A stretch of DNA of 64,000 nucleotides, from contig JAFZTS010000045.1 in assembly GCA_017618715.1 (NCBI GenBank), forward strand, positions 20,973 through 84,972. The letters run 5' to 3'. Made by a program: the position numbers and the translations under genes. The notes beneath the pieces were generated by a model. It saw only the letters and a list, made by a program, of their open reading frames with translations. It was not told the DNA's origin and searched no databases. Source of the DNA: Bacteroidales bacterium. Lineage in GTDB: Bacteria; Bacteroidota; Bacteroidia; Bacteroidales; UBA3663. Of this stretch, positions 42,022-49,979 are shown piece by piece (within the stretch, counting starts at the first letter, position 1; each line of letters starts with the position of its first letter).

Positions 42022-44379
42022 GGCCTTTCGCCCTCTCCTCGGCCTTTTTTCTCCGCCATCAGATTCGGCCGCCGCATCGGCTTCCAGCATAATCTTGAGG
42101 CAATCCTCGTAGGTAAGTTCCTCGTTGTTCTTGCTGCGAGGCAATTTGTAGTTTTTGCCTGCTTTCGAGAGGTAAGGCCCATAGCGTCCATTCAGGAGCT
42201 GGAGTTCGGGATCCTCAGAGAAAGTACGAATCACTCGGCGTCGGTCTTCATCGCGTTTCTCTTCGATGAGTTTGATGGCCTCTTCGAGTGAGATAGCAAG
42301 TGGGTCGATATCCTTGGGGATGGAAATGTACTTGTTGTCGTGGCGTACGTATGGGCCGAACTTGCCAACGCCGACGCTGACGGTTTTCCCCTCGAATTCA
42401 CCTAAATCCTTGGGAAGGTCGAAGAGTTTAAGAGCTTCTTCGAGAGTGATGGTGGCAAGGCTCATGCCTTTCTGGAGAGCTGCAAACTGTGGCTTGCTCA
42501 CTTCGTCGGCAGCACCAATTTGTACAACGGGTCCAAAACGGCTAATCTTTACCGAAACGGTGTGTCCAGTCCTTGGATCCTTGCCAAGCACACGCTCACC
42601 TGCCTTGTGGTCGGAACGTTCCTCGATCGTCGAAGTGATGAGAGGATGGAAGAGCTTGTAGAACGAGTCAATGCAGTTGGCCCATTGTTCCTTGCCTTCT
42701 GCAATCTCATCGAACTCACCTTCTACCGTAGCGGTGAAGTTGTAGCTCATGATCTCGGGGAAGTGCTGTGTGAGGAAATCGTTTACCACTACGCCGATGT
42801 CGGTGGGGATGAGCTTGCCCTTGTCGTTGCAATAGGTTTCTTCGCTTGTTTTGCAGCTGATTTTACCGGTCTTGGTATCGAGGTGCAGACGGGTAATGTC
42901 GCGCTTTTCTGCGGGACGATCGCTCTTGGCCACATATTCACGTGCTTGGATGGTCGAGATGGTGGGAGCGTAGGTCGAAGGACGTCCTATGCCAAGTTCC
43001 TCCATCTTCTTGACAAGCGAGGCTTCGGTGTAGCGTTGGGGATGCATGGCGTAACGCTCCACGGCATCGGCAGCCTTGAGGTCAAGAGTTTGGCCGTTCA
43101 CGAGGGCTGGCAGACGGTTTTCGCCTTCGGTATCGTTGTCCACCTCTTCGTCATTACTTTCAATATAAACCTTCAGGAAACCATCAAACTTGATGACCTC
43201 GCCGGTGGCGATGAACTTCATTTCGTCCTCTCCTGAGATGCTGATCTCAGCTTGCGTCTTCTCGATGACAGCATCGGCCATTTGACTGGCGATGGTACGC
43301 TTCCAAATGAGCTCGTAAAGGCGTTGTTCGGGTGTCGAACCCTCGATGGTCTGATGGTCCATATAGGTGGGTCGAATGGCCTCATGAGCCTCTTGCGCAC
43401 CCTTGGTGTGGGTCACATAGTTGCGGGTCTCAAGATATTCCTTGCCCATGGTCTTGAGGATTTGCTCCTTCGAAGCTCCCAGACAAAGCGAGGAAAGGTT
43501 CACCGAGTCGGTACGCATATAGGTGATCTGTCCAGCTTCATAGAGGCGCTGGGCGATGCTCATGGTTTGGCTTACGGTGTAATGAAGCTTGCGGGCAGCC
43601 TCCTGCTGGAGTGTCGAGGTGGTGAACGGTGGGGCCGGTTGGCGCTTGATGGGTTTCTGCTGGATGTCGCTCACCGAATAGGTTGCTTTGGCGGCCTTCT
43701 GAAGGAAAGCCTCGGCTTCTTCCTTGGTCTTGAATCGCTGTGACAATTCCGCATTGAAGAGGACAGTCTGCTTTGTTTGTGTGTCGAAGGTGGCAAACGT
43801 GCCGGCAACGCGATAGAATGCCTCCGACTTGAAGTTCTCGATTTCGCGCTCACGCTCCACGATGAGGCGTACGGCTACCGACTGAACACGTCCGGCCGAC
43901 AGTGCCGGCTTCACTTTGCGCCAAAGGATAGGAGAGAGCTCAAAGCCCACGATACGATCCAATACGCGACGTGCCTGCTGGGCATTCACCAGATCCATGT
44001 CGATCTTGCGGGGCGACTCGATAGCTGCCAGGATGGCAGGCTTGGTGATTTCGTGGAAGACGATACGACGTGTCCGCTCAGGTTCAAGCCCAAGCACCTC
44101 GTAAAGGTGCCATGAGATGGCCTCTCCTTCGCGGTCTTCATCGGAAGCCAGCCACACCATGTCAGCCTTGCGGGCTTCTTTCTGAAGGTTTGCGACAAGC
44201 TCTTTCTTGTCGTCCGGGATTTCGTATATGGGTTGGTATTGATGATCGACATCAATGCTGAAGTCACGTTTCTTGAGGTCTCTGATATGACCGTAGCTTG
44301 AGGTGACCTTATAGTCGTTACCAAGGAATTTCTGGATTGTTTTGGCCTTGGCTGGCGACTCGACAATAACTAAGTTCAT
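42010..44379 (-). CDS. topA: DNA topoisomerase I
   Basis: This 789-residue type IA topoisomerase relaxes negative supercoils. The Toprim start MNLVIVESPAKAKTIQKFLG with the catalytic Glu, and the acidic SDEDREGEAISWH motif, open the protein. The catalytic tyrosine is in GQITYMRTDSVNLS. The C-terminal part carries topoisomerase C-terminal repeats (GRYGPYLSKAGKNYKLP, GKFGPYVRHDNKYISIP, SRFGPVVQIG) instead of the zinc fingers of E. coli TopA, which is usual in Bacteroidetes. It ends in a basic tail (GEKRPRRGRKANPS). The gene is 30 bases behind a TPR protein gene and ahead of GH3. Confidence 0.97.
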   Translation of the reverse strand: MNLVIVESPAKAKTIQKFLGNDYKVTSSYGHIRDLKKRDFSIDVDHQYQPIYEIPDDKKELVANLQKEARKADMVWLASDEDREGEAISWHLYEVLGLEPERTRRIVFHEITKPAILAAIESPRKIDMDLVNAQQARRVLDRIVGFELSPILWRKVKPALSAGRVQSVAVRLIVEREREIENFKSEAFYRVAGTFATFDTQTKQTVLFNAELSQRFKTKEEAEAFLQKAAKATYSVSDIQQKPIKRQPAPPFTTSTLQQEAARKLHYTVSQTMSIAQRLYEAGQITYMRTDSVNLSSLCLGASKEQILKTMGKEYLETRNYVTHTKGAQEAHEAIRPTYMDHQTIEGSTPEQRLYELIWKRTIASQMADAVIEKTQAEISISGEDEMKFIATGEVIKFDGFLKVYIESNDEEVDNDTEGENRLPALVNGQTLDLKAADAVERYAMHPQRYTEASLVKKMEELGIGRPSTYAPTISTIQAREYVAKSDRPAEKRDITRLHLDTKTGKISCKTSEETYCNDKGKLIPTDIGVVVNDFLTQHFPEIMSYNFTATVEGEFDEIAEGKEQWANCIDSFYKLFHPLITSTIEERSDHKAGERVLGKDPRTGHTVSVKISRFGPVVQIGAADEVSKPQFAALQKGMSLATITLEEALKLFDLPKDLGEFEGKTVSVGVGKFGPYVRHDNKYISIPKDIDPLAISLEEAIKLIEEKRDEDRRRVIRTFSEDPELQLLNGRYGPYLSKAGKNYKLPRSKNNEELTYEDCLKIMLEADAAAESDGGEKRPRRGRKANPS

Positions 44380-44409
44380 AGTTTATAAATACATTTCTTC
44401 GGTTTCGGT

Positions 44410-45303
44410 TCATTGAATATAGGGAGCACGCCAGTTACGCCACTTTTCGATGGCTCGTTCCCGTTCTTCCTCTTCCTTCGACTTCTGTTGATCGACCTTT
44501 CGTAGGGATTCAGTGATGGCCAAAATCTCGCCGATGTTGGCATCGATGGTCTTCATGTCGAGCGGTTGTTTGTAGCTTGTTGAGGTTCGTGCCTCAAGTG
44601 CCTTGCATTCTTTCAGCCGTTTTTCGGCATCGAGGTAGGTGTCAAGGCGCTTATTGGGTTGGTTTTCGAGATAGCGCTCGAAGTTGATGCGCGAGTGGCG
44701 CCATTTCTTCTCATGCATACGAGCGTAACCCATCGTGTAGTAAGCAAGGGCATAGTACTGTATCTCCGTATTCTCATTCTTCACATCATTGAAGGAGATC
44801 AGGTTCTGGCAGCATGCCTCATAGTTGCCCAATTGATATTCGCATTGCCCACGCCAGAAGAATGCTTCGATGCGAACCTGTTCGCGCGGTCCATCATCGA
44901 GGTCGATGGCCTCAGTGAAGAGTCCTTTGGCCGTAGCATATTCGCCTTTACGGTAGGCTTGGATGCCGTGAATGAATGCCGCACTTTGGTCATCTATGTC
45001 GATGAGCTCGGATTCAGCCAACGGAATCTCATGTGCCGGCATAGGATGACCCGCCAACAATTCACACATGATGCGCAAGCTATCGGCCCAAGCCATCTGC
45101 TGTTCGGTGAGGCGACCACCAGGAATGTGACTGAGTCCTTCGAGGGCATCGTCATATCTACCGCGTTCTGCGCAACCGACAGCGTAGTTATAGGCTGTGA
45201 CGGCCAGTTCGTGCTCGACCTGTGCGCGATCCTGTGCTTCGGATGGCAAAAAGATGCCAGCAGACAGGATAGTCAATATGGATAATACGGATGTTTTCAT
45301 CAT
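44410..45303 (-). CDS. Secreted TPR-like protein
   Basis: This 297-residue exported helical protein has its start set at the first of two adjacent ATG codons, giving signal peptide MMKTSVLSILTILSAGIFLPSEAQ. The mature part contains TPR-like helix pairs: AVTAYNYAVGCAERGRYDDALEGLS, GIQAYRKGEYATAKGLFTEAIDLD and FWRGQCEYQLGNYEACCQNLISF. It ends in a charged helix (KEEEERERAIEKWRNWRAPYIQ). Its neighbours are topA and GH3 behind it and a divergent kinase-like gene ahead. It is probably periplasmic; no specific role is recognised. Confidence 0.85.
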   Translation of the reverse strand: MMKTSVLSILTILSAGIFLPSEAQDRAQVEHELAVTAYNYAVGCAERGRYDDALEGLSHIPGGRLTEQQMAWADSLRIMCELLAGHPMPAHEIPLAESELIDIDDQSAAFIHGIQAYRKGEYATAKGLFTEAIDLDDGPREQVRIEAFFWRGQCEYQLGNYEACCQNLISFNDVKNENTEIQYYALAYYTMGYARMHEKKWRHSRINFERYLENQPNKRLDTYLDAEKRLKECKALEARTSTSYKQPLDMKTIDANIGEILAITESLRKVDQQKSKEEEERERAIEKWRNWRAPYIQ

Positions 45304-45325
45304 TCTTTTCTCTATTTTTGGGGTG

Positions 45326-45333
45326 CAAATATA
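45326..45333 (-). promoter_or_regulatory. -7 box of the TPR-topA-GH3 unit
   Basis: On the minus strand TATATTTG matches TAnnTTTG and lies 22 bases before the start codon. Confidence 0.6.
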
Positions 45334-45383
45334 CATATTTAAAAAGAAATGACCAAATTTTCGAAAAGAATTGGAGTTTTTTT

Positions 45384-45414
45384 TTTGTTTTTTTGAAGAA
45401 AAGCATTACCTTTG
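45384..45414 (+). promoter_or_regulatory. Promoter of the TGS/uridine-kinase-like gene
   Basis: TTTG (45384-45387) and TACCTTTG (45407-45414) are 19 bases apart, 32 bases before the ATG at 45447. This supports that start over longer readings. Confidence 0.75.
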
Positions 45415-45446
45415 CGCCACATTTATTACCTCACTTTGCAAATACT

Positions 45447-47126
45447 ATGATTCAAATTCGTTGCAAGAACAATAATAAAACCTATTCTTTCCAAGAGGGT
45501 AGCACACTGCTCGAGATCTTCCAGAAGCTCCAACCTGAGCTCCAGATTCCATATCAAGTCGTCTCGGCCAAGGTTAACAATGCCTCGCAGGGACTTCGTT
45601 TCCGTGTGTACCAGAGCCGAGATGTCGAGTATGTAGGATTGAACAATACTTCGGGTATGCGCATATATGTGCGTTCATTGTGTTTCGTATTATATAAGGC
45701 CTGCTCCGAGATTTTCCCCGAGAGCCGTCTTTACATCGAGCACAGCATCTCGAACGGTTTCTATTGCAACTTCTACACCCGTGCCGCCAACCACGCGACT
45801 GCTGATGATGTGGAGCGGATACGTCAGCGCATGCAGGAGATTATCGACAGCGACATGGCGTTCCATCATCGTGAAGCTCCCACCGAGGATGCTGTTCGCA
45901 TTTTCCGTGAGCATGGTAACATCGACAAGGTGAAGCTTCTCGAGACCAGCGACCGTGTCTATAGCGACTACTATCTTCTCGACGACACTGTTGATTACTA
46001 CTACGGGGCATTGCTGCCTTCCACAGGCTACATCAAGGTGTGGGGCCTCGAGAAGTATCAGGATGGTCTCTTGCTACGAGTGCCCGACATGAGAAATCCC
46101 ACAATGCTTGCGCCTAAGGTCGATCAGCCACGCACTTTCGAGACGTTTGCAGAATATGTGCGCTGGAGCGTCATCATGGGTCTGTCGAATGTAGGCGATG
46201 TCAACATGGCCATCAAGGCAGGCCATGCCAGCGAACTCATTCAGGTTAGTGAGGCATTGCAGGAGAAGAAGATTGTGCAGATTGCCGAAGAAATCAGTCG
46301 CCGCTATCAGGATACTGAACGTCCATGTCGCGTTGTCTTGATTACCGGTCCATCGTCAAGCGGTAAGACGACATTTTGCAAACGACTGTCTATTCAGTTG
46401 AAGGCATGCGGCCTTAAGCCGATGAGCATCTCGACTGACGATTATTTTGTCAATCGTGTCGATACACCCAAGTTCCCCGATGGCAGATACGATTTCGATA
46501 ATATCTCGGCTGTCGATAGCGAGACGATGGTGCGTGATCTGAATGCATTGCTCCGTGGCGAGCGTGTCGAGGTGCCCGAATTCAATTTCAAGACTGGTCT
46601 GCGCGAGTACAATGGCAAGAAGCTCAAGATGGGTCGCAATTCCCTCCTTCTCATCGAAGGTATCCATGCGCTCAACCCTGCGCTTACTTCGCAAATCGAG
46701 GAGTCGCTGAAATTCAGGATCTATATCTCGTGTCTTACCAGTATCTCACTCGACGACCACAACTGGATACCGACCAGCGATTGTCGCCTGCTGCGTCGCA
46801 TCATTCGCGATTACAATGTGGGCGCATTCACGGCTCAGCAAACCATTGCACAATGGCCTTCAGTATGTGAGGGAGAAATGAAGTGGATCTTCCCCTATCA
46901 GGAAACAGCCGACGTGATGTTCAATTCCGCCCTTCATATCGAGTTCGCCGTGCTTCGCAACCATGCAGAGCCTATTCTGGCTTCTGTCCCGAAGAACAGT
47001 CCCGAGTATTGTGAGGCGCATCGTCTGCTGAAATTCATCCACTATTTTGTTGCCGTGAGCGACAAGGAGATACCACCTACCTCTATTATGCGCGAGTTCG
47101 TCGGTGGCTCATCATTCAAGTATTGA
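45447..47126 (+). CDS. TGS-domain nucleoside (uridine) kinase-like protein
   Basis: This 559-residue three-part protein begins with a TGS domain (about 1-65: IQIRCKNNNKTYSFQEGST), the small RNA-binding fold also found on threonyl-tRNA synthetase. It is followed by a segment like the synthetase's second domain (YIEHSISNGFYCNFY, about 96-110). From about 290 it is a phosphoribulokinase/uridine-kinase domain, with the P-loop ITGPSSSGKTTF (Walker A 301-309), SISTDDYFVNR, and LLIEGIHALNP. This architecture is common in Bacteroidales and Clostridia and is usually labelled nucleoside kinase. The actual substrate is unproven. An in-frame upstream reading into the promoter region was rejected. Confidence 0.9.
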   Translation: MIQIRCKNNNKTYSFQEGSTLLEIFQKLQPELQIPYQVVSAKVNNASQGLRFRVYQSRDVEYVGLNNTSGMRIYVRSLCFVLYKACSEIFPESRLYIEHSISNGFYCNFYTRAANHATADDVERIRQRMQEIIDSDMAFHHREAPTEDAVRIFREHGNIDKVKLLETSDRVYSDYYLLDDTVDYYYGALLPSTGYIKVWGLEKYQDGLLLRVPDMRNPTMLAPKVDQPRTFETFAEYVRWSVIMGLSNVGDVNMAIKAGHASELIQVSEALQEKKIVQIAEEISRRYQDTERPCRVVLITGPSSSGKTTFCKRLSIQLKACGLKPMSISTDDYFVNRVDTPKFPDGRYDFDNISAVDSETMVRDLNALLRGERVEVPEFNFKTGLREYNGKKLKMGRNSLLLIEGIHALNPALTSQIEESLKFRIYISCLTSISLDDHNWIPTSDCRLLRRIIRDYNVGAFTAQQTIAQWPSVCEGEMKWIFPYQETADVMFNSALHIEFAVLRNHAEPILASVPKNSPEYCEAHRLLKFIHYFVAVSDKEIPPTSIMREFVGGSSFKY

Positions 47127-47149
47127 TTTCCTTTTTATAGTTCCTTTAG

Positions 47150-47191
47150 GCACTATAGTCACTATAGTTACTATTCCGATTATCCTGGGTA
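47150..47191. repeat. CACTATAGT-type intergenic repeat
   Basis: GCACTATAGTCACTATAGTTACTATTCCGATTATCC-like units form a short direct repeat after the kinase gene. Its second half resembles the ATTCCGATTA unit at 15.4 kb. It has no coding capacity. Confidence 0.55.
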
Positions 47192-47198
47192 TAGCCCC

Positions 47199-47238
47199 TA
47201 AAAAAGCGACAGACAGCAGAATTTCTGCTGTCTGTCGC
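47199..47238 (-). terminator. Rho-independent terminator after the nitroreductase gene
   Basis: GCGACAGACAGCAGAA (47206-47221) and its exact inverse complement (47223-47238) form a long perfect stem. On the minus strand it is followed by a run of T (47199-47205). It lies 26 bases beyond the nitroreductase stop and would also block read-through from the plus-strand kinase gene, less efficiently. Confidence 0.85.
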
Positions 47239-47263
47239 AAGTCTTCAATGCCCTCTTTATAGC

Positions 47264-47791
47264 TTACCACTTTTCGGGATGCACCTTCTCCCACTGTAGT
47301 TTGGTGGTGTCGTAGGGTTTGCGCTCTTCGCCGATATGACCAATGGCAATGATGTTGAGTACCTCGTATTCATCGGGGATGCCCAGAATCTGTCGGACAG
47401 TATAGGGCGCAGGCACACCATCGGCATTCTCACGTCCGCGCATCTGACACCAGACGCTGCCCAGACCAAGGTCGGTGCATTGAAGCTGCATCTGTATGCT
47501 GGCTATCGAGAGGTCTTCGATCCAGGTGTCGGATTCTGCAGGATTAGCGCAAAGGACAATGGCCATGGCGCATTTTGCAATTTGTGCAGTACCCAACGAG
47601 CGCGCTTCGCTCAATTTTTGGAGCGTTTCCGGGTCGTCAACGACAACAAAGTGCCAAGGATTGCGACGTTTGCCGGCAGGAGCCATTAGCCCTGCCTCCA
47701 GGATTAGTCGCACCTGATCGGGATCAATGAGTTCGCCTGTATATTGGCGGATGCTCCGCCGATGTATCACTAAGTCATGAAAACTATTCAT
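47264..47791 (-). CDS. Nitroreductase-family flavoprotein
   Basis: This 175-residue FMN-dependent oxidoreductase has the family start HDLVIHRRSIRQYTGELIDPDQVRLILEAGLMAPAGKRRNPWHFVVV, with the FMN-phosphate-binding HRRSIR. The middle segment contains DLSIASIQMQLQCTDLGLGSVWC, and the family's closing GIPDEYEVLNIIAIGH is present. Length is typical. Members reduce nitro compounds, quinones or other acceptors with NAD(P)H; the substrate here is unknown. It is followed by a terminator and lies 86 bases behind the 663-residue repeat protein. Confidence 0.92.
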   Translation of the reverse strand: MNSFHDLVIHRRSIRQYTGELIDPDQVRLILEAGLMAPAGKRRNPWHFVVVDDPETLQKLSEARSLGTAQIAKCAMAIVLCANPAESDTWIEDLSIASIQMQLQCTDLGLGSVWCQMRGRENADGVPAPYTVRQILGIPDEYEVLNIIAIGHIGEERKPYDTTKLQWEKVHPEKW

Positions 47792-47877
47792 ACCTCTCTA
47801 TTTTTGTAGTTGCTATTAGTGTCCTCGTCAGTAGCCGATAATGGCGGCATTCCTCGTCTCCGTCAGAGGCAAATCTA

Positions 47878-49869
47878 TCACTTCCCAATCTGTTTCATCA
47901 TCTTGGCCACAGCGTCGGCATTCTTCTGGAACTCGGGATTCTTGGTATTTTGTGCCAGCGAAGACCACAGTTTTTGTGCCACGTCAAGATTGCGCATTGC
48001 ATCACGATATTGACGAATGTTGTTGTCAGCTTGGCACTGGCCGCACTTGGTGTGGATCATCGCCATATCGACACAGAGTTGCTGATCGAGACGGAGGTTG
48101 TTAAGCATGCCAAATTGGCTGATGACGCGTGTATAAGTGTCAACCTCTGCTTTGATACCTTTGCTCTTGTGTTGGAGGTCGCCAAGTTCAAGAGCTGCAT
48201 TGATAACAAAGTGGATTACGCGGCCATCGCGCGGATAGGCTTTGAAGCAATCCAAGGCAAGATCCATGTTCGAACGAAGCAGTACAGAGAGATCGCGGTG
48301 GGATTTACCTTCCTTTCGGTAGTACATGCCAAGATTATGGTTGGTTACGCTCAACATCAGTCGCGCTATGAGGGCTCGCTGTGACATTTGGACGCCAGAC
48401 TCTTCGTCTTCCTTCTTGAGGGCAGCGAGGTAACGCATTTGGCGAATCTGCGCCTCGGTGTAGGCATCGTAACTTTCTTCAGTTTTGCCAAGGTGCTCGT
48501 AGAGTTCACCCAATGTCTGGAAGTAATTGCAAAGGCGTAGTTCTTCATCATGGCCTTTGTACTTGTCTTCTCCTTCATTGTTCAATCCTTCGAGATAGGC
48601 TTTGATCAGCGAAATGCAGCCTTCAGAATAGTTGGTGAACTGTTCTTGAAGCTGTTGTGGCATCTGATAAAAGAGTTTCGACATGTCAATATGCTGGTCA
48701 ATGATGCTGATAGAAAGCTGATGTGCGCGTTTGTTGTCGGCGTCGGCCTCATCACTGGCTTCGCTCTGATCAGCATGCTTATTGGCAAGGGCTGCAATCT
48801 GCGCTTGCTCAACCTTGATAATGGCCTCAAAGAGAAGGCTGATAGCCTTGGGCTGTGCCATCTCTTGGCAGATCTTCAGGCAGAGCCAGTATTGGCGAAC
48901 CTGCTCGTCACTTATGGTGGTCGGATCGGCTTGTTGGAGTGGTGGCATCAGGTAGTTGAGTGCTCCGATGAAGGTCTGCTGAGCCTGTTGTTCCAACTGC
49001 TTGGCTTCGTCTTCCTTTTGCTGCTGGTGGGCAATTTGAGCACGGGTGCGGGCAGATTGGGCGATACGCAGTTTGGCAATACCCAGCAGTACTGTAATGT
49101 CATTGTTGCCTTGATGGATCAGTGTGCTAACGATGTTGTGGAGTCGCTCGGCCAAAACCTTCTGACGCTCCGGATTGCCGACGATGGCGATGCAGTCGTT
49201 GAGCTGGAGCATAAGGATCTTCTTCTGATCAACCTTCTCGCTTTGCACCATAGGCATGTCGAAGACGCACTGCTGTACATATTCGGGACCATCCTTGAGC
49301 GCGTTGCCCATCGTCATGGTGGCAAGGCGCAATGCTTCGCCCTCTGCCTGGCTGATGTATTCGGCAGCGGCTGCTGCTTCGTCGCCATCGAGCAAAAGGT
49401 GCATGGTCTGGATATCTCGAACGGGATCACCAGCCGGGCAATGTTCGAGCAAGTGGTAACCCAAGTCGCTCGCACAAGCACGATAGGCGCCATCACCCAT
49501 CAATTTTTGGATGCTCACACGCATGGGTGGAAAACGGAAATCGGTCACCTTGCAGTCTGGTGTCAGATTTCGTTCGACGAAAAGGTCAAAACCCAGTCCT
49601 TTGCAAAACTCTGTCCATAGTCCAGCGTCAAAATCTTCGCCGATTACGGCCTCCAGGTCTTCAACGCGCACACCATTGGTCGAACTGCTGAGATAACGGA
49701 AGGGCTCTCCAACCTGGTCTTCACCTAAGGCTGGAGCGGCAACGTCAATAATGAAATCATAGAGGACTTTGGCATCGGCCTCGGTCACATCTTTATCTTT
49801 TGTACAAACATCCTTCACCTTGTCCAACATGCTGACATCCAGTGAGGACTTGAATTCTTCAAAAGTCAT
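47878..49869 (-). CDS. Large cytoplasmic helical repeat protein of unknown function
   Basis: This 663-residue soluble, strongly acidic and almost all-helical protein has no signal peptide. I do not recognise the N-terminal 180 residues (MTFEEFKSSLDVSML..., FRFPPMRVSIQKLMGDGAYRACASDLGYHLLEHCPAGDP). From about 440 onward there are TPR-like helix pairs (LCNYFQTLGELYEHLGKTEESYDAYTEA and LMLSVTNHNLGMYYRKEGKSHRDLSVLLRSN). A Gln/Glu-rich stretch (AHQQQKEDEAKQLEQQAQQ, about 283-301) could be coiled coil. Such proteins usually act as scaffolds. It sits between nadE and the nitroreductase; a terminator upstream separates it from nadE. Confidence 0.82.
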   Translation of the reverse strand: MTFEEFKSSLDVSMLDKVKDVCTKDKDVTEADAKVLYDFIIDVAAPALGEDQVGEPFRYLSSSTNGVRVEDLEAVIGEDFDAGLWTEFCKGLGFDLFVERNLTPDCKVTDFRFPPMRVSIQKLMGDGAYRACASDLGYHLLEHCPAGDPVRDIQTMHLLLDGDEAAAAAEYISQAEGEALRLATMTMGNALKDGPEYVQQCVFDMPMVQSEKVDQKKILMLQLNDCIAIVGNPERQKVLAERLHNIVSTLIHQGNNDITVLLGIAKLRIAQSARTRAQIAHQQQKEDEAKQLEQQAQQTFIGALNYLMPPLQQADPTTISDEQVRQYWLCLKICQEMAQPKAISLLFEAIIKVEQAQIAALANKHADQSEASDEADADNKRAHQLSISIIDQHIDMSKLFYQMPQQLQEQFTNYSEGCISLIKAYLEGLNNEGEDKYKGHDEELRLCNYFQTLGELYEHLGKTEESYDAYTEAQIRQMRYLAALKKEDEESGVQMSQRALIARLMLSVTNHNLGMYYRKEGKSHRDLSVLLRSNMDLALDCFKAYPRDGRVIHFVINAALELGDLQHKSKGIKAEVDTYTRVISQFGMLNNLRLDQQLCVDMAMIHTKCGQCQADNNIRQYRDAMRNLDVAQKLWSSLAQNTKNPEFQKNADAVAKMMKQIGK

Positions 49870-49933
49870 GTTTCTATATAGGGTGTTACGGTTTTACAAT
49901 GATTTGTTGGAAAATACAACAATATCTACATGC

Positions 49934-49964
49934 AAAAACTATGCCACGGACTACTTCGTGGCAT
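49934..49964 (-). terminator. Rho-independent terminator after nadE
   Basis: ATGCCACG (49941-49948) and CGTGGCAT (49957-49964) form an 8-bp stem with an 8-base loop. The minus strand then continues AGTTTTTG. It lies 15 bases beyond the nadE stop. Confidence 0.75.
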
Positions 49965-49979
49965 AATCTAAAGAAATCT

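Noticed and set aside
45291..45446. Upstream extension of the TGS/kinase protein
   Set aside because: The region contains two promoters and low-complexity T runs. The TGS domain begins exactly at the ATG at 45447.
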